IMG/VR virus record: IMGVR_UViG_3300045135_002561
Location: 1 to 20,693 of that record
Reading direction: 5' to 3' (one strand)
Origin: a virus
Length of the DNA: 20,693 bases
Positions within the stretch are counted from its first letter, which is position 1. Every line of letters starts with the position of its first letter. Of the stretch, positions 6,493-13,365 are shown one piece after another. The position numbers were made by a program, and so were the translations under genes. The notes beneath the pieces are model-generated. The model searched no databases and was not told the DNA's origin. It worked only from the letters and a program-made list of their open reading frames with translations.

Positions 6493-6500
6493 TATAAATA
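6493..6500 (+). promoter_or_regulatory. T4-type late promoter before the heat-shock gene
   Basis: Perfect TATAAATA octamer in the 79-base gap between the co-chaperonin and hsp20 genes, followed by GAATTG. An inverted repeat ATACTT (6479-6484) and AAGTAT (6490-6495) overlaps it. It would put hsp20, the small membrane protein and probably the peroxiredoxin under late control. Confidence 0.75.
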
Positions 6501-6504
6501 GAAT

Positions 6505-6528
6505 TGCGATGCGGATGGTCCGGTCGCA
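6505..6528 (+). promoter_or_regulatory. Hairpin in the late leader of hsp20
   Basis: TGCGA (6505-6509) and CGGA (6512-6515) pair with TCCG and TCGCA in 6519-6528 around the 3-base loop TGG, with a small internal bulge. It begins at about the expected late transcription start, so the mRNA would carry a 5' hairpin. No T-run follows, so it is not an intrinsic terminator. A 5' stabiliser or RNA thermosensor is conceivable but unproven. Confidence 0.4.
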
Positions 6529-6567
6529 TATACAACACAACCTTGCTTAATTTTAGGAGGTACCGTT

Positions 6568-7014
6568 ATGGTAACTAAAGCATTTACTTTTCCACGTTCA
6601 CATTTTATTGGTTTTGATCACGTTTGGAACGAGATTGAAAGACTGTCAGACATGGCAGACAATAAATTGTATCCGCCTCACAATGTAGTCAAACACGATG
6701 AAACATCGTTTTCAGTTGAGCTTGCTCTTGCTGGTTATAAAAAAGAAGAGCTGACAATTGAAGTTAAAGATGGAATTCTCATCGTAAAAGGCGAAAATGA
6801 AGGCCAAGATAGAGAATACCTTCACAAAGGAATCTCTACGAAAAAGTTCACTCGCACCTTTCGGTTATCAGAGCATGTCGTTGTTGATGGAGCAGATTTC
6901 ACGGATGGACTATTAGTCATTGACCTGAAAGTAGTTCTCCCAGAAGAAAAGCGTCCACGTTTTATCCCAATTGGGGCAACAACCGATAAGCAACTTTTAA
7001 CTGAAGGAGAATGA
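6568..7014 (+). CDS. hsp20: Small heat-shock protein, Hsp20/IbpA family
   Basis: 148 residues. The alpha-crystallin domain spans about residues 38-128: PPHNVVKHDETSFSVELALAGYKKEELTIEVKDGILIVKGE is the usual first half, GISTKKFTRTFRLSEHVVVDGADFTDGLLVIDL the second half with the conserved A-x-x-x-n-GLL motif. The FIGFDHVWNEIERL N-terminus is IbpA-like. Such proteins form oligomers that hold unfolding proteins; they are frequent in marine T4-like phages. A near-perfect ribosome site (AGGAGG, 6555-6560) and a late promoter suggest strong late expression, perhaps to support virion assembly together with the co-chaperonin next door. Confidence 0.95.
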   Translation: MVTKAFTFPRSHFIGFDHVWNEIERLSDMADNKLYPPHNVVKHDETSFSVELALAGYKKEELTIEVKDGILIVKGENEGQDREYLHKGISTKKFTRTFRLSEHVVVDGADFTDGLLVIDLKVVLPEEKRPRFIPIGATTDKQLLTEGE

Positions 7015-7223
7015 TGGACAACACCATAAAGGAAAAACTTTTTAATACGTTTCAGGCAATAATGATGATTGGGCTAGTTGTAGCAGTGTTATTATCGCCA
7101 GTGCGTACTCAAACGGTTCTTGCTGTAGAAGAACCAGTAACCTATGTTGAGATCAGCGAAGATCAAATGGTCTTTGGTCAAGACGAGGTTCAAAAAGATC
7201 TGCATGACCGACTAGGTCTGTAA
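7011..7223 (+). CDS. Small single-pass membrane or exported protein
   Basis: 70 residues. A hydrophobic stretch at about residues 14-30 (FQAIMMIGLVVAVLLSP), preceded by lysines, looks like a signal anchor or signal peptide with the rest (acidic, EEPVTYVEISEDQMVFGQDE) on the outer side. The start overlaps the hsp20 stop (two ATGs in frame, 7011 and 7014) with GAAGGAG upstream, so it is translationally coupled. I do not recognise the family. A hairpin follows it. Confidence 0.65.
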   Translation: MMDNTIKEKLFNTFQAIMMIGLVVAVLLSPVRTQTVLAVEEPVTYVEISEDQMVFGQDEVQKDLHDRLGL

Positions 7224-7229
7224 AATATG

Positions 7230-7261
7230 TCCCGTGCCTCTGCCGTTGGTACGCGCGGGAT
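7230..7261 (+). terminator. Imperfect GC-rich hairpin after the small membrane gene
   Basis: TCCCG (7230-7234) can pair with CGGGA and TGCC with GGT just before it, within the 65-base gap before the peroxiredoxin gene. The local GC content is clearly above that of the surroundings. The stem is interrupted and the T-run behind it is poor (TCTCTTAAT), so this is only a possible terminator or processing site. Confidence 0.35.
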
Positions 7262-7288
7262 CTCTTAATAAAATATGGAGTATTTGAT

Positions 7289-7798
7289 ATGTTATTACCA
7301 GATGTAACCTTTTACATGAGAGAAAGGTGTGATTCAATTGAAAGTGAGAATCCGTTTAAATGGGTTTATAAAACAACAAAAGATTTGTTTAGCAATAAAC
7401 GAGTTATCATTTTTGGACTTCCTGGAGCATTTACTCCAACATGTTCAAATTCCCAACTTCCCAATTATGAAAAAATGTATAATCAATTTATTGAAAAAGG
7501 CATTGACGAGATTTGGTGCACTTCAGTAAATGATGCTTTTGTTATGTACCAGTGGGGATTATCTCAGGGTTTAAAAAACGTAAAGTTATTGCCTGACGGA
7601 AATGGCGACTTTGCTGCAGGCCTCGGTATGCTAGTGAAAAAGAAAAATCTCGGATTTGGAGATCGTTCTTGGAGGTATGCAATGGAGGTAAATAATTTGG
7701 AAATTATTAATAAATGGGTAGAAGATGATTTAATGAATAACTGCCCAACCGATCCATACCAATGTTCAGCGCCTGAATACTTAATTGATCAACTATAG
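7289..7798 (+). CDS. Peroxiredoxin, Prx5-like
   Basis: 169 residues with the peroxiredoxin active site LPGAFTPTCS, peroxidatic Cys52. It is followed by stretches typical of the Prx5 type found in bacteria and in Prx-glutaredoxin hybrids: DEIWCTSVNDAFVMYQWG, VKLLPDGNGDFAAGLGMLV and LGFGDRSWRYAMEV. Two further cysteines near the end (about 152 and 159) and one at 77 could act as resolving cysteines. Such enzymes reduce hydrogen peroxide and organic peroxides using thioredoxin or glutaredoxin. The protein appears complete and catalytically intact. It sits behind the heat-shock group and is an auxiliary metabolic gene by context. TATGGAG precedes the ATG. Confidence 0.92.
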   Translation: MLLPDVTFYMRERCDSIESENPFKWVYKTTKDLFSNKRVIIFGLPGAFTPTCSNSQLPNYEKMYNQFIEKGIDEIWCTSVNDAFVMYQWGLSQGLKNVKLLPDGNGDFAAGLGMLVKKKNLGFGDRSWRYAMEVNNLEIINKWVEDDLMNNCPTDPYQCSAPEYLIDQL

Positions 7799-7808
7799 GA
7801 AAAAAATT

Positions 7809-8093
7809 ATGTCTAACACAAAAGTCGTACGTCTTAACACCGGTGAAGAAGTGATCGCTAACATTGAAGAATCTTCTCATGGAAATATTTTGTTATCGAA
7901 GCCATTGCTTCTTATCCCGATGCAAGAGGGAAGACTAACCTTTGCGACATGGCTGCCGTATAATGAAGATGATTTTGTTGTTGTGAGCGAAAGCGCAATC
8001 GTATTTATGATTAACCCAGTTAACGAAATGCTTAGCCAATATCAAAATGCTACAGGCCAGATCATTACTCCAGATAAAAAAATCATAATGTAG
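7809..8093 (+). CDS. Small beta-rich protein of unknown function, LSm-like in outline
   Basis: 94 residues from the ATG at 7809, chosen because AGGA lies 8 bases upstream; the open frame extends to 7785 inside the peroxiredoxin gene. It starts VVRLNTGEEVIANIEES and continues ILLSKPLLLIPMQEG, then ATWLPYNEDDFVVVSESAIVFMINPVNEMLSQYQNATG. The G-E-x-I-x-x-I opening and alternating hydrophobic strands recall Sm-like small beta barrels, and similar proteins occur in T4-like phages, but I cannot assign a family. It ends immediately before the -35 box of the polymerase promoter. Confidence 0.65.
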   Translation: MSNTKVVRLNTGEEVIANIEESSHGNILLSKPLLLIPMQEGRLTFATWLPYNEDDFVVVSESAIVFMINPVNEMLSQYQNATGQIITPDKKIIM

Positions 8094-8122
8094 TTTACAA
8101 TTCTATTCAACTGTGATACAAT
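8094..8122 (+). promoter_or_regulatory. Sigma70-like early promoter for DNA polymerase
   Basis: TTTACA (8094-8099) begins at the base after the stop of the preceding gene; the spacer is 17 bases and the -10 is TACAAT (8117-8122) with TG at 8114-8115. The gene 43 ATG lies 32 bases downstream, preceded by AGGATGG. Confidence 0.78.
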
Positions 8123-8153
8123 ATACTTCTATTGATTATTATTAGGATGGCGA

Positions 8154-10685
8154 ATGGAATTTTACACAAATGTGGCACGGTACGGTAATTCTTTACTGTA
8201 TCGTGGCTACAAAAACAATCATCGTGTTCAAACACGAATAAAATTTAAACCTACTTTATTTGTACCTGATGCAAAGTCAGATGTTTTTGCTCTTGACGGT
8301 ATGGCCGTTTCTCCAGTGAAGTTTGATGACATGCGTGAAGCAAAAGACTTCATTCAAATGTACAAGGATGTACCGAACTTTAAAATCTATGGCAATACTA
8401 ACTATGTGACTCAGTTTATTCAGGAAACTTACCCAGGAGAAATCAAGTTTGATCCTGATGTTGTAAACGTTGGATATTACGACATCGAGGTAATGAAAAC
8501 AGACGACGGCTATTCAGATCCGGCAGATGCCAACAATCCAATCAATGCAATATGTTATCGAAATAACCAAGACGATAAGTACTACTTATGGTATCTTAAA
8601 GAATGGTCAAAAGAAAATTCAGAACTTGACTTAACTGGATTTGATGTAGAATATTTCTATTGTGAAACGGAAGCCAACTTACTACAATCATTTGTTGGTT
8701 GGTGGTCTTCATCAATGAATACGCCTGATGTTATAACTGGTTGGAACTGTCGATTTTTCGATACTCCTTATACAATTAATCGGATCGTTAAAGTTCTTGG
8801 CGAAGATGCCGCTATGAAGTTATCTCCTTGGGGTAAAGTAAATCAAAGAGCAGTTAAAGTTAACGGTCGTGAACAACAGTTTTACGAAATCGTTGGCATC
8901 GTTGAATTGGACTATCTTGAACTTTACAAAAAGTTTACATATTCACCACAAGAATCATACAAGCTTGACCACATTGCGCATGTTGAGCTCGGTGAAAAGA
9001 AATTATCTTACGATGAATATAAAGATCTTCAGAATCTGTATGAAGAAAATCCTCAAAAGTTTGGTGACTATAACATTAAGGACGTTGGCATTGTATATCG
9101 TTTGGACGATAAGCTTGGCCTGATTAACTTAGCTATGACACTTGCTTACCGCGGTGGTGTCAATTATGGTGACACATTAGGTACGACCGCAATATGGGAT
9201 TCAATCATTTATCGTGACCTGTGCGACAAAGGTATTGTTGTACAACCAAACCAAGATAAAATGAAAACGGATTTTGCTGGCGGTTATGTTAAAACACCGC
9301 AAGTTGGTATGCATGACTGGGTTGTGTCCTTTGATTTAAACTCTCTCTATCCGCATATCATTATGCAATGTAATATGTCGCCTGAAACGATTTGTGATGA
9401 TATAGTTCAACTTGTTGATGTTGATCGCTGCTTAGACAAAAAGAATACTCCTAATCCTTGGCCAAACGAAAGAGCAATGGCAGCCAATGGAACTACCTAT
9501 AAAAAAGATAAGCAAGGTATTATTCCTGCTATCATTGAACAGATTTATGCCGATCGTAAATCAACTAAAAAGCTAATGCTTGCGGCTCAGCAGGAATTGG
9601 TTAATGCCGATAAGTCCGATAAAAGATTAATCTACCAGCTTGAAAAGAAAGTAGCTACTTTGGATAATCAACAGATGGCCGCTAAAATTCTTATGAATAG
9701 TTTGTACGGTGCAATGGGTAATCGCTATTTCCGCCACTTTGATTTACGAATGGCCGAAGGCATTACTCTGACAGGTCAGTTGGCAATTCGTTGGGCTGAA
9801 AAAGCATTTAATAATTTTATGAATAAGATTGTCGGTACAAAGAATGAAGATTATGTAATTGCAATTGATACTGATTCAAACTATGTTTCATTTGGTCCAC
9901 TTGTGAAAAAGCTCGGATTGGATACTCGTCCAACAAAAGAAATTGTTAACATAATTGACAAGATGGTTAAAGATCAGTTTGAACCAATGATAGCAAAGTC
10001 ATATGAAGAATTGGCTAAACATATGAACTCCTATCAAAATAAAATGGTAATGGAACGTGAGGTCATTGCAGATAAAGGTGTATGGACTGCTAAGAAACGA
10101 TACATTTTAAATGTACATAACTCCGAAGGTGTAGAGTATAAAGAACCAAAGCTAAAGATTATGGGTATTGAAGCAATTAAGTCTAGTACACCGGCAGTAT
10201 GTCGTGATGCTATGAAGAATATGTTTAAAGTTATTATGTCAGGTTCGCAAAGCAATACTCAGAAAGCGATTGCACAATTTAAAAGCCATTTTAGTTCATT
10301 GCCGCCTGAAGAAGTTTCCTTTCCACGTGGAGTATCGGATGTAATTAAATGGAAAGACTCAAAGATGGTCTATAAGAAAGGCTGTCCTATTCATGTTCGC
10401 GGTGCATTACTTTATAACAATGTGCTAACTGACAAAGGACTTAAGGCATATGAAAAGATTCAGAACGGCGACAAAGTAAAGTTCTGCTATCTTCGCAAGC
10501 CAAATCCGATTAAAGAAAATGTTATTTCATTTCCGGATTACTTACCTTCTGAATTCCAATTACATAAGTATGTGGATTATGATATGATGTTTAACAAAAC
10601 CTTTCTTGATGCTATCACTCCGATTCTTGATGCTATCGGTTGGACGTCTGAAGAACAAGTATCTTTGGAAGATTTCTTTGGTTAA
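8154..10685 (+). CDS. 43: DNA polymerase, family B (T4 gp43-like)
   Basis: 843 residues, somewhat shorter than T4 gp43 (898). The 3'-5' exonuclease motifs are present: DIE (110-112), NCRFFD (198-203) and YNIKD (306-310). The polymerase motifs follow: A, SFDLNSLYPHII (D near 394); B, KILMNSLYGAMGN (about 512-524); C, IDTDSNYV (aspartates near 571-573). Motif A has His where T4 has Ser (SLYPS); I recall this histidine from marine T4-like polymerases. The last residues (VSLEDFFG) resemble the C-terminal clamp-binding peptide of T4 gp43. No intein or intron interrupts the gene. It has its own early promoter and the next promoter starts 5 bases after its stop. Confidence 0.98.
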   Translation: MEFYTNVARYGNSLLYRGYKNNHRVQTRIKFKPTLFVPDAKSDVFALDGMAVSPVKFDDMREAKDFIQMYKDVPNFKIYGNTNYVTQFIQETYPGEIKFDPDVVNVGYYDIEVMKTDDGYSDPADANNPINAICYRNNQDDKYYLWYLKEWSKENSELDLTGFDVEYFYCETEANLLQSFVGWWSSSMNTPDVITGWNCRFFDTPYTINRIVKVLGEDAAMKLSPWGKVNQRAVKVNGREQQFYEIVGIVELDYLELYKKFTYSPQESYKLDHIAHVELGEKKLSYDEYKDLQNLYEENPQKFGDYNIKDVGIVYRLDDKLGLINLAMTLAYRGGVNYGDTLGTTAIWDSIIYRDLCDKGIVVQPNQDKMKTDFAGGYVKTPQVGMHDWVVSFDLNSLYPHIIMQCNMSPETICDDIVQLVDVDRCLDKKNTPNPWPNERAMAANGTTYKKDKQGIIPAIIEQIYADRKSTKKLMLAAQQELVNADKSDKRLIYQLEKKVATLDNQQMAAKILMNSLYGAMGNRYFRHFDLRMAEGITLTGQLAIRWAEKAFNNFMNKIVGTKNEDYVIAIDTDSNYVSFGPLVKKLGLDTRPTKEIVNIIDKMVKDQFEPMIAKSYEELAKHMNSYQNKMVMEREVIADKGVWTAKKRYILNVHNSEGVEYKEPKLKIMGIEAIKSSTPAVCRDAMKNMFKVIMSGSQSNTQKAIAQFKSHFSSLPPEEVSFPRGVSDVIKWKDSKMVYKKGCPIHVRGALLYNNVLTDKGLKAYEKIQNGDKVKFCYLRKPNPIKENVISFPDYLPSEFQLHKYVDYDMMFNKTFLDAITPILDAIGWTSEEQVSLEDFFG

Positions 10686-10711
10686 ACCATTTACATTGTT
10701 AAATAAATGGT
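10686..10711. repeat. Inverted repeat overlapping the -35 of the nuclease promoter
   Basis: ACCATTTA (10686-10693) is perfectly repeated inverted as TAAATGGT (10704-10711), with a 10-base gap. The left arm covers the first four bases of the -35 box and the right arm reaches to within one base of the -10. As RNA from upstream it would form an AT-rich hairpin right after the polymerase stop codon. Confidence 0.6.
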
Positions 10712-10718
10712 GTATAAT
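10690..10718 (+). promoter_or_regulatory. Sigma70-like early promoter for the nuclease gene
   Basis: TTTACA (10690-10695), 17-base spacer, TATAAT (10713-10718) preceded by GGTG. Only 6 bases separate the -10 from the ATG at 10725, so the predicted transcription start falls on or next to the start codon, unlike the six other promoters of this set. Confidence 0.78.
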
Positions 10719-10724
10719 GGTATC

Positions 10725-11198
10725 ATGAATAAAGAAACAGCGATTAAAAAACAAGGAGAATTCGGCGAACGTTTGGTTCAAAAAATGTTTAAAGAAAAGT
10801 ATTCTTTAAATGTAATAAAAAACCCAGATGAATTTGGCCGATGGGATATGTTTGTTTATAACGATGATCATTCGTTTGCTCGAACAGTTCAAGTTAAAAC
10901 TGTTGCAAGATATTGCGCAAAAAATTATTTTGCACTTCATGGCGGAGTAACTGGTCGTGCAATACAAACAATGATTACCGCCGATTCATTAATACTTGTT
11001 TGTCGAAATCCTTGGGGATTTACAGATTATGAGTACGGTGGTAAAATATTAGAAGTGGTCGACCACGAAGGATACAAAGTAAATATAAAAGGTGAATATG
11101 TAATACCATCAACACCAAATTGTTTAACTGTTTTAGACGAACTTGATCCAAACGTCTTAAAAGAATTGGACGCATTTGATACAAGAAAACGGAGATAA
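10725..11198 (+). CDS. Putative PD-(D/E)XK-fold nuclease
   Basis: 157 residues from the ATG at 10725; an ATG at 10707 in the same frame lies within the promoter and would not be transcribed. The motif order fits a restriction-endonuclease-like fold: an N-terminal helix with QGEFGERLV (11-18), an aspartate in a short strand GRWDMF (D41), then VQVKT (Q56-V-K58), that is D-x14-QxK, where Q replaces the usual D/E. Related layouts occur in Holliday junction resolvases and repair nucleases. No function is proven; a role in replication or recombination is inferred from its place behind the polymerase gene. No ribosome site lies before the ATG. The gene ends 2 bases before the MazG-like gene. Confidence 0.7.
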   Translation: MNKETAIKKQGEFGERLVQKMFKEKYSLNVIKNPDEFGRWDMFVYNDDHSFARTVQVKTVARYCAKNYFALHGGVTGRAIQTMITADSLILVCRNPWGFTDYEYGGKILEVVDHEGYKVNIKGEYVIPSTPNCLTVLDELDPNVLKELDAFDTRKRR

Positions 11199-11200
11199 TT

Positions 11201-11611
11201 ATGAGTAAAGACTGGGCCCGTGACATTGACGATATGCATGCGCGATTTAATGTACATGAATGGGTAGAAAATAATCCTGAACTTCTTCAAAAGTTTTTGA
11301 AATTCCGTATGGCATTTCTCGATGAAGAACTAAATGAAACAAAACTTGCGGTTGAAAACAATGATCCTGAAGAAATCGTAGACGGTTTAATTGATCTTTG
11401 CGTTGTTGCAATTGGCACTCTTAATGCATTTGGTGTCGATGCACATAAGGCATGGGATGAAGTCCATCGTGCTAATATGAACAAACAAAAAGGCGTTAAA
11501 GAAAGTCGGCCTAATCCGCTCGGCCTACCTGATATGATCAAAATGCCAGATTGGATTCCACCTGACCATTCAGACAACCATGGAATATTCGGTAAAATGT
11601 TTGAAAAATAA
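11201..11611 (+). CDS. MazG-like nucleotide pyrophosphohydrolase
   Basis: 136 residues, mostly helical. The metal-binding signature of all-alpha NTP pyrophosphatases is visible: FLDEELNE (E42, E43, E46) followed by EEIVDGLIDLCVVAIGT (E58, D61, D65), the EExxE and ExxD pairs of MazG/HisE-type enzymes. The C-terminal segment (about 98-136) with NPLGLPDMIKMPDWIPPD is an extension. These enzymes hydrolyse (d)NTPs to (d)NMP and pyrophosphate; in phages they may adjust nucleotide pools or ppGpp-linked responses. The substrate cannot be read from the sequence. It is coupled closely to the nuclease gene upstream. Confidence 0.82.
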   Translation: MSKDWARDIDDMHARFNVHEWVENNPELLQKFLKFRMAFLDEELNETKLAVENNDPEEIVDGLIDLCVVAIGTLNAFGVDAHKAWDEVHRANMNKQKGVKESRPNPLGLPDMIKMPDWIPPDHSDNHGIFGKMFEK

Positions 11612-11646
11612 TTAAAATTTTATAAACCTCTTGGTTGGAGATTGTG

Positions 11647-11751
11647 ATGGTATTGCTAGCAATTTGGGGCTATATCGACATCTTAAAGTTTATGATCAAA
11701 CCCGAAGGATGGGTAGGTCCATCACACGAGGGTAACCACGGACTTCTATAA
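11647..11751 (+). CDS. 34-residue small protein
   Basis: A short gene between the MazG-like and primase-fold genes. GGAG lies 6 bases before its ATG and its TAA overlaps the next ATG (TAATG), an arrangement typical of translational coupling. The product has a hydrophobic aromatic start (MVLLAIWGYIDILKFMI) and a polar tail with PEGWVGPSHEGNHG. It may associate with membrane or be a small regulatory peptide; I know no relative. Confidence 0.55.
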   Translation: MVLLAIWGYIDILKFMIKPEGWVGPSHEGNHGLL

Positions 11752-12692
11752 TGTATAGCTTAACTATCTTTAAAAGCATTTACGATAATAAGACCAACAA
11801 ACGTATGGACTTTTCCTCGTGGAATAAATTTGAAGATTTTCTTTATAAGCTATCAGAGCAGCCGCTTAAAAATAAAAAATCGGCTGTTCTCATCTCTCCA
11901 GCAACCTACGAGCCTGATACAACACGTAAGAATAAGAATGTGATTGAATGGGCTCGCTGGGCGGCTGTTGATGTTGACGACCATGAATTCAAAGGTGACC
12001 TAGAAAAAGAACTTCGATCTAGGTTCGGTAATTGGTATTTTGTTTGTTATAGTACCGCAAGCAGTACCGAAGATCGTCCTAAATTTCGTTTAGTATTTCC
12101 TCTTAAAGATGCAGTGCCAAATGAAAATATCAAAAAGTTTTGGTATGCATTACAAACTGAACTTGGCGAAATTGGCGATAAGCAAACTAAAGACTTATCA
12201 CGCATGTACTATATCCCAGGTTCATACGCCAATGCGCATAACTTTATTTTTACGAATGAAGGTTCTTTTATTGACCCTGATGTATTAATCCAAAAGCATC
12301 CAATGGAAGAACGTGCCAAAGGTAAAACATTCTTTGAAAGATTGCCTGAAGAAATGCAGCAAATGATTATTCAGCATCGCAAAGATCAGATGGAAAATAC
12401 AACAGTATCTTGGCAATCATATCGTGATTGTCCTTTCTTATCAAAAGGTATGTTGGATTCATATATTGAAACGACTCATGTTGCTGACACCGGTCGTTAT
12501 CACAAAATGTATCAGTTAATGGTACATATTGCAGGTAATGCAGTATCTTCTAAATATCCAATCACTCCTTACGAAATCGCTGACCTATGCCGACAAATTG
12601 ATATTGATACAGGTAACCGATATGAAGATCGACCGCTTGATGTTGAAGCTTCAAGAGCTATTGAGTTTGTTTATAAAAACGTCTCTATATAG
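11751..12692 (+). CDS. Primase-polymerase (AEP)-like replication protein
   Basis: 313 residues. An archaeo-eukaryotic primase-like core is suggested by: WARWAAVDVDDH (D74, D76), the DxD metal motif; CYSTASSTEDRPKFRLVFPL (99-118), matching the YST.S..P..RFRLV.P strand of phage and plasmid primase-like proteins; and TKDLSRMYYIPGS (146-158), matching their D..R....PG motif. The C-terminal half (about 185-313) is helical with a GRYHKMYQLMVHIAGNAV segment like PriCT-type or helper domains. T4 uses a DnaG-type primase (gp61), so this protein would be an extra or alternative priming, repair or gap-filling enzyme; activity is inferred. The ATG overlaps the preceding stop. Confidence 0.62.
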   Translation: MYSLTIFKSIYDNKTNKRMDFSSWNKFEDFLYKLSEQPLKNKKSAVLISPATYEPDTTRKNKNVIEWARWAAVDVDDHEFKGDLEKELRSRFGNWYFVCYSTASSTEDRPKFRLVFPLKDAVPNENIKKFWYALQTELGEIGDKQTKDLSRMYYIPGSYANAHNFIFTNEGSFIDPDVLIQKHPMEERAKGKTFFERLPEEMQQMIIQHRKDQMENTTVSWQSYRDCPFLSKGMLDSYIETTHVADTGRYHKMYQLMVHIAGNAVSSKYPITPYEIADLCRQIDIDTGNRYEDRPLDVEASRAIEFVYKNVSI

Positions 12693-12700
12693 AATAAAAC

Positions 12701-12731
12701 AATCTAAAAAAACTATTTACTTTTTTAGATT
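12701..12731. terminator. AT-rich perfect inverted repeat, terminator-like, overlapping a promoter
   Basis: AATCTAAAAAA (12701-12711) pairs perfectly with TTTTTTAGATT (12721-12731) around a 9-base loop. Read as RNA on the + strand it ends in a U-run, as intrinsic terminators do, although the stem is almost all A-U. It begins 8 bases after the stop of the primase-like gene, and its loop and right arm contain the -35 box of the next promoter. It could end the upstream transcript or act as an operator. Confidence 0.5.
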
Positions 12732-12744
12732 TATGGTGTATAAT
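12716..12744 (+). promoter_or_regulatory. Sigma70-like early promoter for the nucleotide-metabolism group
   Basis: TTTACT (12716-12721), 17-base spacer, TATAAT (12739-12744) preceded by GGTG. The -35 lies inside the inverted repeat at 12701-12731. The first start codon is 38 bases downstream. It would drive the small basic protein, the dATP/dGTP hydrolase-like gene, gene 42 and the dCMP deaminase gene. Confidence 0.78.
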
Positions 12745-12781
12745 TGTTCTGTAAAATGAAAAATGCAAAGGAAATTATATT

Positions 12782-13045
12782 ATGATTCGTTATTCAGCCA
12801 ACTATGTTACTACTCTTGATGCTTCTTCTTCCGTTGACATGGAAAAGCTTGCCGCGATTCGTGCAGGCATCAAAGAATTCAATAAATTCAACAAGCTTTG
12901 TGGTAAAAAAGGTAGCCGTGTAGTTGTTCGTGGTCGCAAGCCACATGCTAAAATAAATGGCAAGTCATACGATTGGGGTGGCAACATTGTTGGTGGCATT
13001 AAGAACGCTACTCGTTTGGACGTTTACATTTATGATCGCTCATAG
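12782..13045 (+). CDS. Small basic protein of unknown function
   Basis: 87 residues, rich in Lys and Arg in the middle (FNKLCGKKGSRVVVRGRKPH) with two glycine-rich turns (DWGGNIVGGI). The start has AAAGGAAA upstream. A nucleic-acid-binding role is suggested only by its charge. It is the promoter-proximal gene of the gene 42 group and is followed 8 bases later by the next gene. I do not recognise the family. Confidence 0.65.
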   Translation: MIRYSANYVTTLDASSSVDMEKLAAIRAGIKEFNKFNKLCGKKGSRVVVRGRKPHAKINGKSYDWGGNIVGGIKNATRLDVYIYDRS

Positions 13046-13053
13046 GAGATTAT

Positions 13054-13365
13054 ATGAAATACGATGAAGGTAAACCGCCTATACATTTAGTACCACCTGA
13101 GTGCATTATTGGTGCAGCTCGGGTTTTTGGCTTTGGTGCAGCCAAGTACGGCGAAAACAATTGGCGTCATGATGTAGGCAATACATCATACGGCCGTACC
13201 TATTCTTCAATTCAGCGCCACTTAAATGCTTTTTGGGCAGGCGAAGATATTGATCCAGAATCTGGTTTGAGTCATATTGATCATGCTATTACGCAACTTA
13301 TGATTTTAAAAATGCAAACAATTGAAGGTCCTGAAATGGATGACCGCTTTGGAGTTAAAGAATGA
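13054..13365 (+). CDS. dATP/dGTP pyrophosphohydrolase-like protein (DUF5664 type)
   Basis: 103 residues. The signature of the phage dATP/dGTP diphosphohydrolase N-terminal family is clear: KYDEGKP (2-8) with LVPPE, then FGAAKYGENNWR (27-38) and RHLNAFWAGEDIDPESGLSHIDHA (55-78). The family is an all-alpha NTP pyrophosphatase relative; the MazZ enzyme of Z-genome phages belongs near it. No PurZ-like gene is in this window, so there is no sign that it serves a 2-aminoadenine genome here. It probably trims purine dNTP pools. AGGAG precedes the ATG, and its stop overlaps the start of gene 42. Confidence 0.85.
   Translation: MKYDEGKPPIHLVPPECIIGAARVFGFGAAKYGENNWRHDVGNTSYGRTYSSIQRHLNAFWAGEDIDPESGLSHIDHAITQLMILKMQTIEGPEMDDRFGVKE

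Noticed and set aside
10707-10724. Upstream ATG of the nuclease frame
   Set aside because: It lies between the -35 and -10 boxes and would not be in the transcript.
13054-13365. Evidence for a 2-aminoadenine (Z) genome
   Set aside because: The protein is of the family that includes MazZ, but no PurZ-like or DpoZ-like gene is present here and the polymerase is of the T4 type.
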